NCBI GenBank assembly: GCA_036569045.1 | Contig: DATCRI010000067.1 | Span: 1 to 54,390 of the forward strand | Direction of reading: 5' to 3' | DNA: 54,390 nucleotides | From: Chthoniobacterales bacterium | Lineage (GTDB): Bacteria > Verrucomicrobiota > Verrucomicrobiia > Chthoniobacterales > JAATET01 | Shown: positions 24,315 through 33,561 of the stretch, in pieces | Layout of the letters: each line of letters begins with the position of its first letter | Numbering within the stretch: the stretch's first letter is position 1 | The notes under the pieces: generated by a model | Told to the model about the DNA's origin: nothing | The model's input: the letters and a program-made list of their open reading frames with translations, nothing else | The model's database searches: none | Made by a program: the position numbers and the translations under genes

Positions 24315-25649
24315 CAGCGCACAGCCCTCGACGCACGCACCGGCAGCCAGAACGAGATCTTCACGCCACGGCGCAGCGGCGACCTGGACGCCGATCGGCA
24401 GCCCCGCCGCGGTCTTCGCCACGGGAACCGAAAGTGCGGGCCAGCCGGTGAGATTGTGCAGCATCGTGTGCGCGAATCCAGGAAAGCAGTCATCGTCGAA
24501 CGAGCGCCCATGCCGGAGCGCAGGAAACGGACAGACCGGCGAAACGAGCACGTCGAACGCCCGTGCCGCCTCCCCCATGCGCCGCCGGAAGGCGCGCCAC
24601 CGGGCAAGCACGGCTTCGACATCGGTCGCCTTCCCGCGCTCGCAGACGCCGAGCACGATTTCCATGAACGGCGAAATTTCCGTCGTGCCGCTCGCGGCGA
24701 GAACCTCGCGGAACGCCTCGCCTCCATCGGCCGTCCACATCGCCAGCGTGAGGTCGAAGGTCTCCTCGACGCCCGGGAGCAGGACGGGTTCGACGCAAGC
24801 GCCCGCGGACGCGAGTGCCCGGCATGCTGCGTTCACGACCTCGCCAATCTCGGACGTCGGCGCGGCAAGACCGCCGCTCGTGAAGAACCCGACACGAAGC
24901 CCGCCGATCGAGACTTTTCCCGGATCGGGCACCTCGCTCTCCGACAACACGGGCAACAGGAGCACGAGGTCCTCCACGGTGCGCGCCATCGGGCCGAGCT
25001 GCGTCGTGAGGTCGGCGGGCGCGCCTGGCGGCACGATGTGGCCGGCCTTGGAAATGCGGCCGTCGGTCGCCTTCAGCCCCGCCGTGCCGCAGAAATGCGA
25101 CGGCACGCGGATGCTCCCGCCCGTGTCGCTGCCGATGTCGAACGCCGCTCCGCCGGCCGCGAGGATCGCCGCCGCGCCGCCGCTGCTGCCGCCGGGCGTG
25201 AGGTTCGCATCGAGAGGATGGTTCACCCGTCCGTGCAGGAGATTCGCGGTCTCGTAGGCCATCGTGAGCTCGGGCGTGGTCGTGCGGCCGAGCAGGATCG
25301 CCCCGGCGTCGCGCAGCCGGCGCATCACGGAGGAATCCTCGCGCGGCACGAAATTCCGCCGTCCCTGCGTGCCGCCGGTCGTCACCACACCGGCCACGTT
25401 GAGGTTGTCCTTGAGCGTCATCGGCACGCCGTGCAGCGGCCCGAGGAGTTCGCCGCGCGCGATGGCGGCGTCTGCCCGGCGGGCGGCGTCGAGAGCCGCA
25501 TCCGCCGTGAGCAGGCATACGGCATTGATCGCCGGATTCACTGCCTCGATGCGACGCCGGTGCGCCTCGACGACCTCGACGACGGAAAGTTCCCGATCCC
25601 GAATCGCGCGCGCGATCGCCGTCGCCGATTCGAAGATCCCGCCGCTCAT
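24312..25649 (-). CDS. Amidase signature (AS) family hydrolase
   Basis: 445 residues with the full amidase core: Lys80 (PMTLKDNLNVAG), the cis-Ser region TPGGSSGGAAA (Ser155/156) and nucleophile Ser179 (DTGGSIRVP). The family hydrolyses amides; members include indoleacetamide hydrolases, GatA and fatty-acid amidases. There is no gatB/gatC nearby and the substrate is unknown. The ATG at 25649 overlaps the stop of the ZAS gene by four bases, so it belongs to the sigma/anti-sigma operon. A longer upstream frame is only a read-through of that gene. Confidence 0.88.
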   Translation of the reverse strand: MSGGIFESATAIARAIRDRELSVVEVVEAHRRRIEAVNPAINAVCLLTADAALDAARRADAAIARGELLGPLHGVPMTLKDNLNVAGVVTTGGTQGRRNFVPREDSSVMRRLRDAGAILLGRTTTPELTMAYETANLLHGRVNHPLDANLTPGGSSGGAAAILAAGGAAFDIGSDTGGSIRVPSHFCGTAGLKATDGRISKAGHIVPPGAPADLTTQLGPMARTVEDLVLLLPVLSESEVPDPGKVSIGGLRVGFFTSGGLAAPTSEIGEVVNAACRALASAGACVEPVLLPGVEETFDLTLAMWTADGGEAFREVLAASGTTEISPFMEIVLGVCERGKATDVEAVLARWRAFRRRMGEAARAFDVLVSPVCPFPALRHGRSFDDDCFPGFAHTMLHNLTGWPALSVPVAKTAAGLPIGVQVAAAPWREDLVLAAGACVEGCAL

Positions 25650-25993
25650 TCCTCGCCGCGGAGTTTCCGCTTCATTCGTTCCTTCGCGTCGTCGGGCATC
25701 GTGAACGTCTCGAGATTGCTGACGCGTTCGGGGAAGTTGCGGCTGAAGCGGCGGAGCAGATGGAGCTGCTGCTCGTAGCGCTGGCACCAGCAGCAGATGA
25801 GGTAGTGAAAGCGGAGCTGGATGCGCGTGCGCAGCGGCAGCGGCCCGTCGAGCGATTGCGAGAGGATGCGCACGACATCGCGGCACTTCGGCGTGTGGCG
25901 ACCGATGAACTTCACGAGCTGCGTCTCGAGCCAGCTGCGGCGCTTGAGCAGGGAGGGGTTGCCGATGGGCGTGGGATTGTATTCGTCCGCCAT
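25646..25993 (-). CDS. ZAS-type (zf-HC2-like) anti-sigma factor
   Basis: 115 residues. Cys37 (CRDVVRILSQSLDG) together with His63, Cys67 and Cys70 (HYLICCWC) gives the zinc-binding anti-sigma signature; an additional Cys68 is present. No membrane helix is visible, which points to a soluble, possibly redox-sensing anti-sigma factor in the manner of RsrA or ChrR. It overlaps the ECF sigma gene by three bases and the amidase gene by four, the usual arrangement of a sigma/anti-sigma pair. Confidence 0.82.
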   Translation of the reverse strand: MADEYNPTPIGNPSLLKRRSWLETQLVKFIGRHTPKCRDVVRILSQSLDGPLPLRTRIQLRFHYLICCWCQRYEQQLHLLRRFSRNFPERVSNLETFTMPDDAKERMKRKLRGEE

Positions 25994-26586
25994 CAGTGGC
26001 CCTCCGGCGGGTTCTCGCGATCGAACCAGTTCATCTCCAGGCACTCGCGCAGCGCCATCCGCGCGCGGTGGAGCATCACCCAGAGATTGCTCTCGGTGAT
26101 GGACAGCATGCGGCAGATTTCCTTGCTCGGCACCTCCTCCATCTCGCGCAGCGAAAATACGTCGGCCACGCGCTGGGGCAGCTTGCCCATGCAGTCGCGC
26201 ATCGTCTGCCAGAACTCGTCCCGGTGCGCGACCTCGTCGGCCTGCTTCCAGTCGTGCGGGCCGCGGTCGTGATTCCAGAAGCCCTGCTCGACGAACTTGT
26301 GCGCGCACTCGTCCTTGAGGAATTCCATGTCGGTGAACGTCGTCTCGCGCCCGAGCTTCCGGTAGTGATCGACGATCTTGTTCTTCAAAATGCCCACGAG
26401 CCAGCTCCTCTCGGAAGATCGTCCGGCGAAGCGCTCCTGCGTGCGCACGGCCGCGAGCAGCGTGTCCTGCACGAGATCCTCGGCCACTTCCTGGGTGCGC
26501 ACGCGGACGAACGCGTAGCGAAACAGGCAGTCGCCGTGGTCATCCACCCAGCGGGTGGGGTCGGCAGCGGACGGGTGCGATTCCAT
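25993..26586 (-). CDS. ECF-type RNA polymerase sigma factor
   Basis: 197 residues. Region 2 (~16-80) includes DCLFRYAFVRVRTQEVAEDL and SWLVGILKNKIVDHYRKLGR. After a ~55-residue linker, region 4 (~135-190) includes LPQRVADVFSLREMEEVPSK and ICRMLSITESNLWVMLHRAR. The ATG at 26586 is preceded by AGGGAGA. It is presumably the factor that reads the eight TAAGGAATC-N11-CGAC motifs in this locus. I do not see that motif in front of its own gene, so autoregulation is not evident. Confidence 0.9.
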   Translation of the reverse strand: MESHPSAADPTRWVDDHGDCLFRYAFVRVRTQEVAEDLVQDTLLAAVRTQERFAGRSSERSWLVGILKNKIVDHYRKLGRETTFTDMEFLKDECAHKFVEQGFWNHDRGPHDWKQADEVAHRDEFWQTMRDCMGKLPQRVADVFSLREMEEVPSKEICRMLSITESNLWVMLHRARMALRECLEMNWFDRENPPEGH

Positions 26587-26659
26587 GAATTCTCCCTGGA
26601 CGAAAAGGTTCGCCGGCGCACTTCCTACTCCTCCCGCTCGCGCGTTGGAAAGGCTTTTG

Positions 26660-26687
26660 TAAGGAATCCCGCGCGGCAGCGACGAAT
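26660..26687 (+). promoter_or_regulatory. ECF-type promoter motif, copy 7
   Basis: TAAGGAATC, 11 bases, CGACGAAT, 20 bases before the SDR start and in the divergent gap next to the ECF sigma gene. Confidence 0.8.
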
Positions 26688-26707
26688 CGGGCGAACTTCC
26701 ATTTGCC

Positions 26708-27571
26708 ATGACTCCAACCACACCCACCTTCCCCGAGCCCATGCTCCCCAGCTGCCCGGCCCTCAAGCTCCTCAAGGGCCAGCGCGCCCTCGTCACCGGC
26801 GCCAGCTCCGGCATCGGCAAGGCCATTGCCATCGCGCTCGGCCAGGCCGGCGCCGATGTCGTCGTGAACTACGTGTCGAATCCCGACGATGCGCAGGCGG
26901 TGCTCGACGAGATCGCCCGCTGCGGCTGCGGCCACGGCCGCTCCTACGCGTATCGCGCCGACATTTCCAAGGAGGACGAGGTGCAGGCGATGTTTGCCGA
27001 CATCGACGCGAAGCTCGGCGGCGTCGACATCCTCGTGAACAACGCCGGCCTGCAAAGCGACGCCGCGTTCGACGAGATGACGCTCGCGCAGTGGAACAAG
27101 GTCATCGGCGTGAACCTCACCGGCCAGTTCCTCTGCACGCGCGAGGCCGTGCGGCGCTTCAAGCGGCAGGGCGTGAACCCCAACGTCTCCGTCGCCGCCG
27201 GCAAGGTGATCTGCATCAGCTCCGTCCACGAGGTCATTCCGTGGGCCGGCCACGTGAACTACGCAGCATCGAAGGGCGGCGTGATGCTCATGATGAAGAG
27301 CGTCGCGCAGGAGGTCGCGCCCTGGCGCATTCGCGTGAACAGCATCGCCCCCGGCGCCATCCGCACGCCGATCAACATGGAGGCCTGGGACACGCCCGAG
27401 CACTACAGCGAACTGCTGAAACTGATCCCCTACAAACGCATCGGCGAGCCGCACGAGATCGGTCGCGCCGCGGTGTGGCTCGCCTCCGACGAATCCGACT
27501 ACGTGCACGGCATCACGCTCTTCGTCGATGGCGGCATGACGCTCTACCCGGGCTTCGAAACGGGCGGCTAG
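26708..27571 (+). CDS. Short-chain dehydrogenase/reductase (glucose 1-dehydrogenase-like)
   Basis: 287 residues with the classical SDR pattern: cofactor motif TGASSGIGK (30-38), NNAG, the catalytic Ser in ICISSVHEV, and YAASK (YxxxK). The C-terminal ASDESDYVHGITLFVDGGMT is typical. It resembles glucose 1-dehydrogenases and related sugar or alcohol dehydrogenases. It is transcribed divergently from the ECF sigma gene behind motif copy 7. An internal ATG at 26741 would remove the non-conserved N-terminal residues. Confidence 0.9.
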   Translation: MTPTTPTFPEPMLPSCPALKLLKGQRALVTGASSGIGKAIAIALGQAGADVVVNYVSNPDDAQAVLDEIARCGCGHGRSYAYRADISKEDEVQAMFADIDAKLGGVDILVNNAGLQSDAAFDEMTLAQWNKVIGVNLTGQFLCTREAVRRFKRQGVNPNVSVAAGKVICISSVHEVIPWAGHVNYAASKGGVMLMMKSVAQEVAPWRIRVNSIAPGAIRTPINMEAWDTPEHYSELLKLIPYKRIGEPHEIGRAAVWLASDESDYVHGITLFVDGGMTLYPGFETGG

Positions 27572-27610
27572 CCGCTCGCGCTCATCACTTTTCCGGTTTA
27601 GCCTCGCCTC

Positions 27611-28189
27611 ATGACTCCTCCGAAAATCGTCGCTCTCGCCGGCAGCCTTCGCACCGGATCGTTCAACAAACTCCTCGTGGGCATCGCCGCCGAGTCCGCC
27701 CGCGCGGCCGGCGCCGAGGTCACCGTCATCGATCTGCGAGACCTCTCACTGCCCGTGTTCGATCAGGATGTCGAGGACACCACCGGGCTGCCGGATGGCG
27801 CAAAGAAATTGAAGGCCCTCCTGCGCGAGAGCGACGGCTTCCTCATCGCCTCGCCGGAATACAACAGCTCGGTGACCGCCGCGCTGAAGAACGCGATCGA
27901 CTGGGCGTCGCGCGCCGAGACGGACGACGAGCCGCCGCTCGCGGCATTTCGCGGCAAGGCGGCGGCGATCATGGCCGCGTCGCCGGGCGGCCTCGGCGGC
28001 ATTCGCGGCCTCGTGCACCTGCGCGCGATCCTTGGGAACATCGGCGTCCACGTGCTGCCGGACCAGGTCACCATCTCCTCGGCGCATGAGGTCTTCCAGG
28101 GCGGCAAGCTCGTCGACGAGCGCAAGGGCAAGCAGATCGCCGCGCTCGCCACGCAGCTCGTCGAGTTCGCGAAAAAGCACCGCGCGTGA
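27611..28189 (+). CDS. NADPH-dependent FMN reductase
   Basis: 192 residues with a flavodoxin-like fold: GSLRTGSFNKLL (phosphate loop), SPEYNSSVTAALKNAIDWAS and KAAAIMAASPGGLGG, as in ArsH/ChrR/azoreductase-type reductases. These two-electron reductases detoxify quinones, chromate or azo compounds. It lies 39 bases after the SDR gene in the same likely operon. Motif copy 8 starts nine bases after its stop. Confidence 0.9.
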   Translation: MTPPKIVALAGSLRTGSFNKLLVGIAAESARAAGAEVTVIDLRDLSLPVFDQDVEDTTGLPDGAKKLKALLRESDGFLIASPEYNSSVTAALKNAIDWASRAETDDEPPLAAFRGKAAAIMAASPGGLGGIRGLVHLRAILGNIGVHVLPDQVTISSAHEVFQGGKLVDERKGKQIAALATQLVEFAKKHRA

Positions 28190-28197
28190 TTTCCGCG

Positions 28198-28225
28198 TAA
28201 GGAATCGGCGGCAGGACCGACCAAG
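28198..28225 (+). promoter_or_regulatory. ECF-type promoter motif, copy 8
   Basis: TAAGGAATC, 11 bases, CGACCAAG, 21 bases before the GH63-like gene. The sequence GGACCGACCAA around the second box is identical to copy 1. Confidence 0.8.
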
Positions 28226-28246
28226 AAGCAAATCCACTTTGCTTCC

Positions 28247-30853
28247 ATGGCCCGCAAGACTCCCGCCGCACCCTCCTCCATCGATCTCTCCTGGCGCCGC
28301 TGGGGCCCGTATCTCAGCGAGCGCCAGTGGGGCACAGTGCGCGAGGATTACAGCCCGCATGGCAACGCCTGGGAGTATCTCCCCCACGACCACGCCCGCA
28401 GCCGCGCCTATCGCTGGGGCGAGGACGGCATCGCCGGCTGGAGCGATCACCACCAGCGCCTCTGCCTCTCGCTCGCACTTTGGAACGGCAGCGACGCGAT
28501 CCTGAAGGAGCGCCTCTTTGGCCTCACGAACAGCGAGGGCAACCACGGCGAGGACTGCAAGGAGCTCTACTACTACCTCGACGCGACGCCGGAGCAGACC
28601 TGGCTGCGGATGCTCTACAAATACCCGCAGCGCGCGTTCCCCTACGCCGATCTCGTCGAGACGAACCGCCGCCGCGGCAGGCACGAGGCCGAATATGAGT
28701 TGCTCGACACCGGCGCGTTCGACGAAGACCGCTACTTCGACGTGTTCGTCGACTACGCGAAGCCCGACGCGGACTCCGTGCAGATGCGCGTCACCGTCCA
28801 CAACCGCGGCCCCGAGGACGCCACGATCCACCTTCTCCCGCAGCTCTGGTTCCGCAACACCTGGTCGTGGAAGCCCGGCCAGCCGCGGCCTCACCTCGCC
28901 GCGCGCGACGAGCAATCGATCACCGCGCACCACGCCGACCTCGGCGACTACGAGTTCCTCGTCGAGGGCGCCGACGCCTGGCTCTTCACCGAGAACGAGA
29001 CGAATACGCGCCGCCTCCACGGCAGCGACGCGAGCGGGTATTTCAAGGACGCCTTTCACGAGGCGATCGTCGACGGTCGCCGCGACGCCGCGAATCCACT
29101 CACCGGCACGAAAGCCGCCGCGCACCTCGAGCGCGTCGTGCCCGCCGGCGGCGCGATCACGCTGCGGGCTGTGCTGCGCCCGCGCGGCGAGGGCGACCCC
29201 TTCGCGCGCTTCGACGAAATCTTCGCCAAGCGCCTCGCCGAGGCCGATGCCTTTTACGCCCGACTGCAAAAGGACATCGCCGACGCGGACGCCCGCCACG
29301 TCCAGCGTCAGGCGCTCGCCGGCATGATCTGGAGCAAGCAGTATTTCTACTACGACGTCCCCGAGTGGCTGCGCGGCGATCCCTCCCAGCCCGCGCCTCC
29401 CGCCGAGCGCCGCCACGGCCGCAACGCCGAGTGGCAGCATCTTAACAATGCCGACGTGGTCTCGATGCCCGACAAGTGGGAATACCCGTGGTATGCGGCC
29501 TGGGACCTCGCCTTCCACACCATCGCCCTCGCGCTCGTCGACACCGACTTCGCCAAGTCGCAGCTCCTGCTCATGACGCGCGAGTGGTATATGCACCCGA
29601 ACGGCCAGCTGCCCGCCTATGAGTGGGCGTTTGGCGACGTGAACCCGCCCGTCCACGCGTGGGCCACGTGGCGCGTCTTCGAGATCGAGCGCGAAAAGAC
29701 CGGTGGCCCCGGCGATCTCGCCTTCCTCGAGCGCGTCTTCCACAAGCTCATGCTGAACTTCACCTGGTGGGTGAATCGCAAGGACGCGCAGGGCCGCAAC
29801 ATCTTCCAGGGCGGCTTCCTCGGCCTCGACAACATCGGCGTCTTCGACCGCAGCGCGCCTCTGCCCACCGGCGGCCACATCAACCAGGCCGACGGCACGA
29901 GCTGGATGGCGATGTATTCGCTCAACCTCATGCGCATCGCCCTCGAGCTCGCGCAGCACAACGCCGTCTACGAGGACATCGCCACGAAATTTTTCGAGCA
30001 CTTCCTCCACATCGCCGAGGCGATGAACGACATCGGTGAAAGCGGCATCGGCCTGTGGTGCGACAGCGACGAGTTCTACTACGACGTCCTCAACTTGCCC
30101 GGTGGCCGCATGATCCCGCTGAAGGTCCGCTCCATGGTCGGCCTCATCCCGCTCTACGCCGTCGAGGTGCTCGAGCCCGGGCTGCTCGAGAAAGTTCCCG
30201 CCTTCGCCGAGCGGTTGAAGTGGTTCCTCGACTACCGCCCCGACCTCGCTGCGCTCGTCTCCCGCTGGGAGGCGCCCGGCATGGGCGACACGCACCTCCT
30301 CTCGCTCCTGCGCGGTCACCGCATGAAGTGCCTGCTCCGGCGCATGCTCGACGAGACGGAATTCCTCTCCGATCACGGCATCCGCGCCGTCTCCAAATTC
30401 CACGAGGCGCACCCCTACACCTTCGGCTGCTGCGGGAGCGAAGTCGGTGTGAGCTACCAGCCTGGCGAATCCGACAGCGGCCTCTTCGGCGGCAACTCGA
30501 ACTGGCGCGGCCCCATCTGGATGCCCGTGAACTACCTGCTCGTCGAATCGCTCCGCCGCTTCCACCGCTATTACGGCGACGATTTCCGGGTCGAATGTCC
30601 CACCGGCTCCGGCACTTTCCTCACGCTCGCCGAGGTCGCCGACGAACTCGCCCGGCGACTCGCGAGCTTGTTTCTGCGGAATAAGGACGGCCGCCGCGCG
30701 CTCTACCACGGGAACGAACGCATGCAGACCGACCCGCATTTCCGCGACCACGTGCTCTTCCACGAATACTTCCACGGCGACACCGGCCGCGGCGTCGGCG
30801 CCTCGCACCAGACCGGCTGGACCGGCCTCGTCGCCAACCTCCTCGCGCCATGA
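28247..30853 (+). CDS. GH63-like glucosidase
   Basis: 868 residues, cytosolic (no signal peptide). The beginning [20 protein letters not shown] with the end [20 protein letters not shown] is typical of bacterial MOGS-like GH63 glucosidases. An (alpha/alpha)6 catalytic region lies in the C-terminal half ([30 protein letters not shown]). Likely substrates are alpha-glucosides such as glucosylglycerate or trehalose-type solutes, an inference from family members. It overlaps the OlsB-like gene by four bases and leads an operon behind ECF motif copy 8. Confidence 0.88.
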   Translation: MARKTPAAPSSIDLSWRRWGPYLSERQWGTVREDYSPHGNAWEYLPHDHARSRAYRWGEDGIAGWSDHHQRLCLSLALWNGSDAILKERLFGLTNSEGNHGEDCKELYYYLDATPEQTWLRMLYKYPQRAFPYADLVETNRRRGRHEAEYELLDTGAFDEDRYFDVFVDYAKPDADSVQMRVTVHNRGPEDATIHLLPQLWFRNTWSWKPGQPRPHLAARDEQSITAHHADLGDYEFLVEGADAWLFTENETNTRRLHGSDASGYFKDAFHEAIVDGRRDAANPLTGTKAAAHLERVVPAGGAITLRAVLRPRGEGDPFARFDEIFAKRLAEADAFYARLQKDIADADARHVQRQALAGMIWSKQYFYYDVPEWLRGDPSQPAPPAERRHGRNAEWQHLNNADVVSMPDKWEYPWYAAWDLAFHTIALALVDTDFAKSQLLLMTREWYMHPNGQLPAYEWAFGDVNPPVHAWATWRVFEIEREKTGGPGDLAFLERVFHKLMLNFTWWVNRKDAQGRNIFQGGFLGLDNIGVFDRSAPLPTGGHINQADGTSWMAMYSLNLMRIALELAQHNAVYEDIATKFFEHFLHIAEAMNDIGESGIGLWCDSDEFYYDVLNLPGGRMIPLKVRSMVGLIPLYAVEVLEPGLLEKVPAFAERLKWFLDYRPDLAALVSRWEAPGMGDTHLLSLLRGHRMKCLLRRMLDETEFLSDHGIRAVSKFHEAHPYTFGCCGSEVGVSYQPGESDSGLFGGNSNWRGPIWMPVNYLLVESLRRFHRYYGDDFRVECPTGSGTFLTLAEVADELARRLASLFLRNKDGRRALYHGNERMQTDPHFRDHVLFHEYFHGDTGRGVGASHQTGWTGLVANLLAP

Positions 30854-31584
30854 AAACGCTCGCCGCCCCACGTTACGCCACCCGCCTCGCCACCACGCAC
30901 CGCGAGGTCGAGGCCGCCCTGCGGCTCCGCTACGAAGTCTTCAACCTCGAGCTGAACGAGGGGCTCGAATCCTCCCACGCCACCGGCCAGGACGAGGACG
31001 CCTTCGACCCCGTCTGCGACCACCTCCTCGTCACCGACGAGACGACTGGCGCCGTCGTCGGCACCTACCGCATGCAGACCGGCCCCATGGCCCGCCAGCA
31101 CCTCGGCTACTACAGCGAGCAAGAGTTCGACTTCGCGCCCTACGAGCCCATCCGCCCCGAGCTCGTCGAACTCGGCCGCGCCTGCGTCCACCGCGACCAC
31201 CGCACGCTCCGCGTCGTCAGCCTCCTCTGGCGCGGCATTGCCGACTACGCCGCCGCTCACCACGCCCGCTACCTCATCGGCTGCAGCTCGCTCACGTCGC
31301 AGGACGCCGCCCTCGGCCATGCCACCTTTCACCAGCTCGCGAAGAGCCACCTCGCCGCTCCCGATCTGCGCACGACACCGCTCCCGGAATACACCCTCCC
31401 GCCCGCCGAGCCGCCCCCAGCCTGCCCCGCGCCGCCCAAACTCCTCCGCGCCTACCTCAGCCTCGGTGCAAAAATCTGCGGCCCGCCCGCCATCGATCGC
31501 GCCTTCCGGACGATCGACTTCCTCACGTTGATGGATTGCCGGGCGCTTCCCGCAATCGTGACCGAGCATTTCCGTCCCGCATGA
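30850..31584 (+). CDS. OlsB-like N-acyltransferase (ornithine-lipid synthesis)
   Basis: 244 residues of the GNAT-type acyltransferase family (Acetyltransf_5): LRLRYEVFNLELNEGL, VVGTYRMQTG, RPELVELGRACVHRDHR and ARYLIGCSSLTSQD. OlsB attaches a 3-hydroxyacyl chain from ACP to ornithine, giving lyso-ornithine lipid. The next gene is a lysophospholipid-type acyltransferase (OlsA role), which supports the assignment. Start and stop overlap both neighbours by four bases. Similarity to haemolysin-like acyltransferases means the amine acceptor is not certain. Confidence 0.78.
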   Translation: MKTLAAPRYATRLATTHREVEAALRLRYEVFNLELNEGLESSHATGQDEDAFDPVCDHLLVTDETTGAVVGTYRMQTGPMARQHLGYYSEQEFDFAPYEPIRPELVELGRACVHRDHRTLRVVSLLWRGIADYAAAHHARYLIGCSSLTSQDAALGHATFHQLAKSHLAAPDLRTTPLPEYTLPPAEPPPACPAPPKLLRAYLSLGAKICGPPAIDRAFRTIDFLTLMDCRALPAIVTEHFRPA

Positions 31585-32297
31585 GCTTCCTTCGCGCTGC
31601 GACCCGCCTTCTCCTTCTCACCGGCCTCGTGCTGGCAAGCCTGCCTGCCGGATTTGGAGATCGCCCATCGGCCCAGCGAGCCCGCTGGATGCAGCGCCTC
31701 AGCCGGCGCATTCTCCGAGTGCTCGGCGCCACGGTTGAAATCCGCGGCGAAATCCCGTCCCACGGCCTCGTCGTCTCCAACCACCTCGGCTACCTCGACG
31801 TCTTCGTCATTGGCTCCGTCGTTCCGGCCATCTTCGTCGCGAAAAGCGACGTCCGCGACTGGCCAGTCGTCGGCCTGCTCTGCCAGCTCGCGGGCACCCT
31901 CTTCGTCGACCGCGACCGTCGCCTTTCGGTGAGCGCGAACCTCCCGGCGATCCGCGCCGCGCTGGATTCCGGCCTCCCCGTCGTCATCTTCCCCGAGGGC
32001 ACGAGCAGCGATGGCGCCACCGTCCTTCCCTTCAAGGCCTCCCTTCTGGGAGCGGGAAAGGGTCACCTCTCGACTCCCGCCGCAATCGCCTACGACCTTC
32101 CCGGCGGATCCGTCGCGGACGAGCTTTGCTACTGGCGCGACATGACCTTCGGCCCGCATTTCTGGAACGTTCTCGGCAAGCGCGGCTTCCGCGCCCGCCT
32201 GCACTTCGGTCCGCAACGACCGCCCGCCGCAAATCGGAAAATCCTGGCGCAGGAACTCCACGCCGAGATCGCCGTTCTCCGGAACTCGGCAAGGTAG
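31581..32297 (+). CDS. PlsC-family acyltransferase (OlsA-like)
   Basis: 238 residues with an N-terminal membrane segment (~8-25), the acyltransferase motif NHLGYLD (NHx4D), FVDRDRRLS and FPEGTSSDGA. In the pair with the preceding OlsB-like gene it would add the second acyl chain and complete ornithine lipid. A role as general 1-acylglycerol-3-phosphate acyltransferase cannot be excluded. It is the last gene of the operon begun by GH63. Confidence 0.82.
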   Translation: MSFLRAATRLLLLTGLVLASLPAGFGDRPSAQRARWMQRLSRRILRVLGATVEIRGEIPSHGLVVSNHLGYLDVFVIGSVVPAIFVAKSDVRDWPVVGLLCQLAGTLFVDRDRRLSVSANLPAIRAALDSGLPVVIFPEGTSSDGATVLPFKASLLGAGKGHLSTPAAIAYDLPGGSVADELCYWRDMTFGPHFWNVLGKRGFRARLHFGPQRPPAANRKILAQELHAEIAVLRNSAR

Positions 32298-32624
32298 CCG
32301 GCGTCGGATTTCCGACCGGGCAACAAAATCGGCGACCTTTTGCCGACGCACCGGCGGCCAAAAGCAACCTTTCAGGCAGGAAACCACCTGCGCTCGGAAA
32401 GAAAAGCCCCCTAAAAAAGGCGCTCCGCCAAAAATTTTTCAGAATTTTCCGCAAGTCGGCGAAACCGGTGCGTAATAATGACATACGGTAGCCGCAAGTT
32501 TCCACCCCGACTACAAGAAAGCCCCGCCGCAGCCTCCCCCCTTGGGCCGCGTGCGGGGCTTTTCTTGCCCTGATCTTGCGACCGCCGGTGCATTCTGCTT
32601 CGAGGCCTGATCTCGGCGGAATAA
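32298..32624. other. Intergenic region between convergent acyltransferase genes
   Basis: 327 bases with no credible coding sequence. The centre (32380-32450) is A-rich against the background. A TAATAAT box at ~32473 has no good -35 partner. The only clear element is the hairpin terminator at 32517-32572. A small RNA ending at that hairpin is possible but unsupported. Confidence 0.4.
32517..32572. terminator. Bidirectional hairpin terminator
   Basis: AAAGCCCCGC pairs with GCGGGGCTTT across a C/G-rich loop, followed by TTCTT on the plus strand and by TTTCTT on the minus strand. It can end the ols operon (plus) and the acyltransferase gene (minus). Confidence 0.75.
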
Positions 32625-33434
32625 TTACCGCGCCAGCCGGATATCCGCTCCGACGTTCTCGATGCGCTCCTCGAAATACCGTTCGACCCTCCGGGCCAGC
32701 TCCGTGGCGCTTTCTCCGGCCTCCGGATGAATGACATCACCGAGATGCAGCCGGAACCGCACCGGCAGGGACGCCCGGTCGAGCAGCGACACTTTCTTCG
32801 ACAGGTAAAGCCCCTCGCGCTCGATGAGAATGGTCTGGATCGGCGCCCCGGCGTTGCGGGCAATCAGCGCAAAGCCCTTCTTGAACGGGTTCACCGCGCG
32901 CGTGCGGGTGCGCGTGCCCTCCGGGAAGATCAGCAGATTCTCTCCCCGCCGAACTTTCTCCAGGCCGCCTCGCACGAGCAATCGGCCGCGGTCGTTCGGA
33001 ACGAATCCGGCCATCCTCGACATGCCGCCGAAGACGGGATTGAGCGCCAGGTCGGCCCGCATCACGCAAACCGCCCGCGGCAGCACCGCGAGCAGGATGA
33101 TGGCGTCGATCAGGCTGGGGTGATTGGGCGCAACGATGACCCCGCGCAGGTTTTCCAGCTTCTCCGCGTCCGGAAAATCGACCTGAATTGCGTTCACGCG
33201 CCTGGCAAAGCCGAGCCAAAAACGGATAAGTCGCGCGATCAATCGCTGGCCAACGGAGCAGGGAATCCGATCTCCGAAGATCAGGGAAAGCAGCAGGCAG
33301 GGCGGGCTGAACGTGACATTGATGAGGAAAAACAGGCCCAGCACGGTCAACTGCCGCAGATATTCGGTGAGCTTTCGCCAGGAAAGCGCGTCGGCAACGA
33401 CCGGAGCGGTGGTTTCGGCGCGAACCGTGGGCAT
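32625..33434 (-). CDS. PlsC-family acyltransferase of the biosynthetic locus
   Basis: 269 residues. Hydrophobic segments around 25-50 precede the acyltransferase motif NHPSLID (NHx4D), GFVPNDRGRLLVRGGLE and FPEGTRTRTRAVNPF. It would transfer an acyl group, from ACP or CoA, to a glycerol- or sugar-like acceptor. The start at 33434 is chosen because the longer upstream frame is Pro/Arg-rich read-through of intergenic and halogenase sequence. It follows the halogenase-like gene by 127 bases on the same strand. Comparable acyltransferases occur in aryl-polyene clusters. Confidence 0.85.
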   Translation of the reverse strand: MPTVRAETTAPVVADALSWRKLTEYLRQLTVLGLFFLINVTFSPPCLLLSLIFGDRIPCSVGQRLIARLIRFWLGFARRVNAIQVDFPDAEKLENLRGVIVAPNHPSLIDAIILLAVLPRAVCVMRADLALNPVFGGMSRMAGFVPNDRGRLLVRGGLEKVRRGENLLIFPEGTRTRTRAVNPFKKGFALIARNAGAPIQTILIEREGLYLSKKVSLLDRASLPVRFRLHLGDVIHPEAGESATELARRVERYFEERIENVGADIRLAR

Positions 33435-33561
33435 CTTCCGCGAAGAATAGCTGGGATTGCCCGCCGAAGGAAGCGTCCGTCCGCGGGGGGTGGGGCTGTC
33501 GATGGGCACGCTTGAGGATCGTTTCCGCCCGCGATTTGCGGGTGTCGCTGGGCTTGAAAGG

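Noticed and set aside
26587-26659. A TAGGAAGTG-like sequence upstream of the ECF sigma gene as an autoregulatory promoter
   Set aside because: Only part of the first box matches and the CGAC box is missing at the right distance.
30681-30700. ATAAGGACGG inside the GH63 gene as a ninth ECF motif
   Set aside because: It lacks the AATC end of the first box and has no CGACNAA box at 11-12 bases.
27746-30871. A 1041-codon minus-strand frame opposite the GH63 gene
   Set aside because: Long antisense frames are expected in GC-rich codon usage. The plus strand carries a clear family protein and the antisense product has no recognisable motif.
32126-32491. A 121-codon plus-strand frame overlapping the OlsA-like gene and running into the intergenic region
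   Set aside because: The first half is a shadow of the acyltransferase gene, the second half is low-complexity Lys/Arg without family resemblance, and there is no ribosome site.
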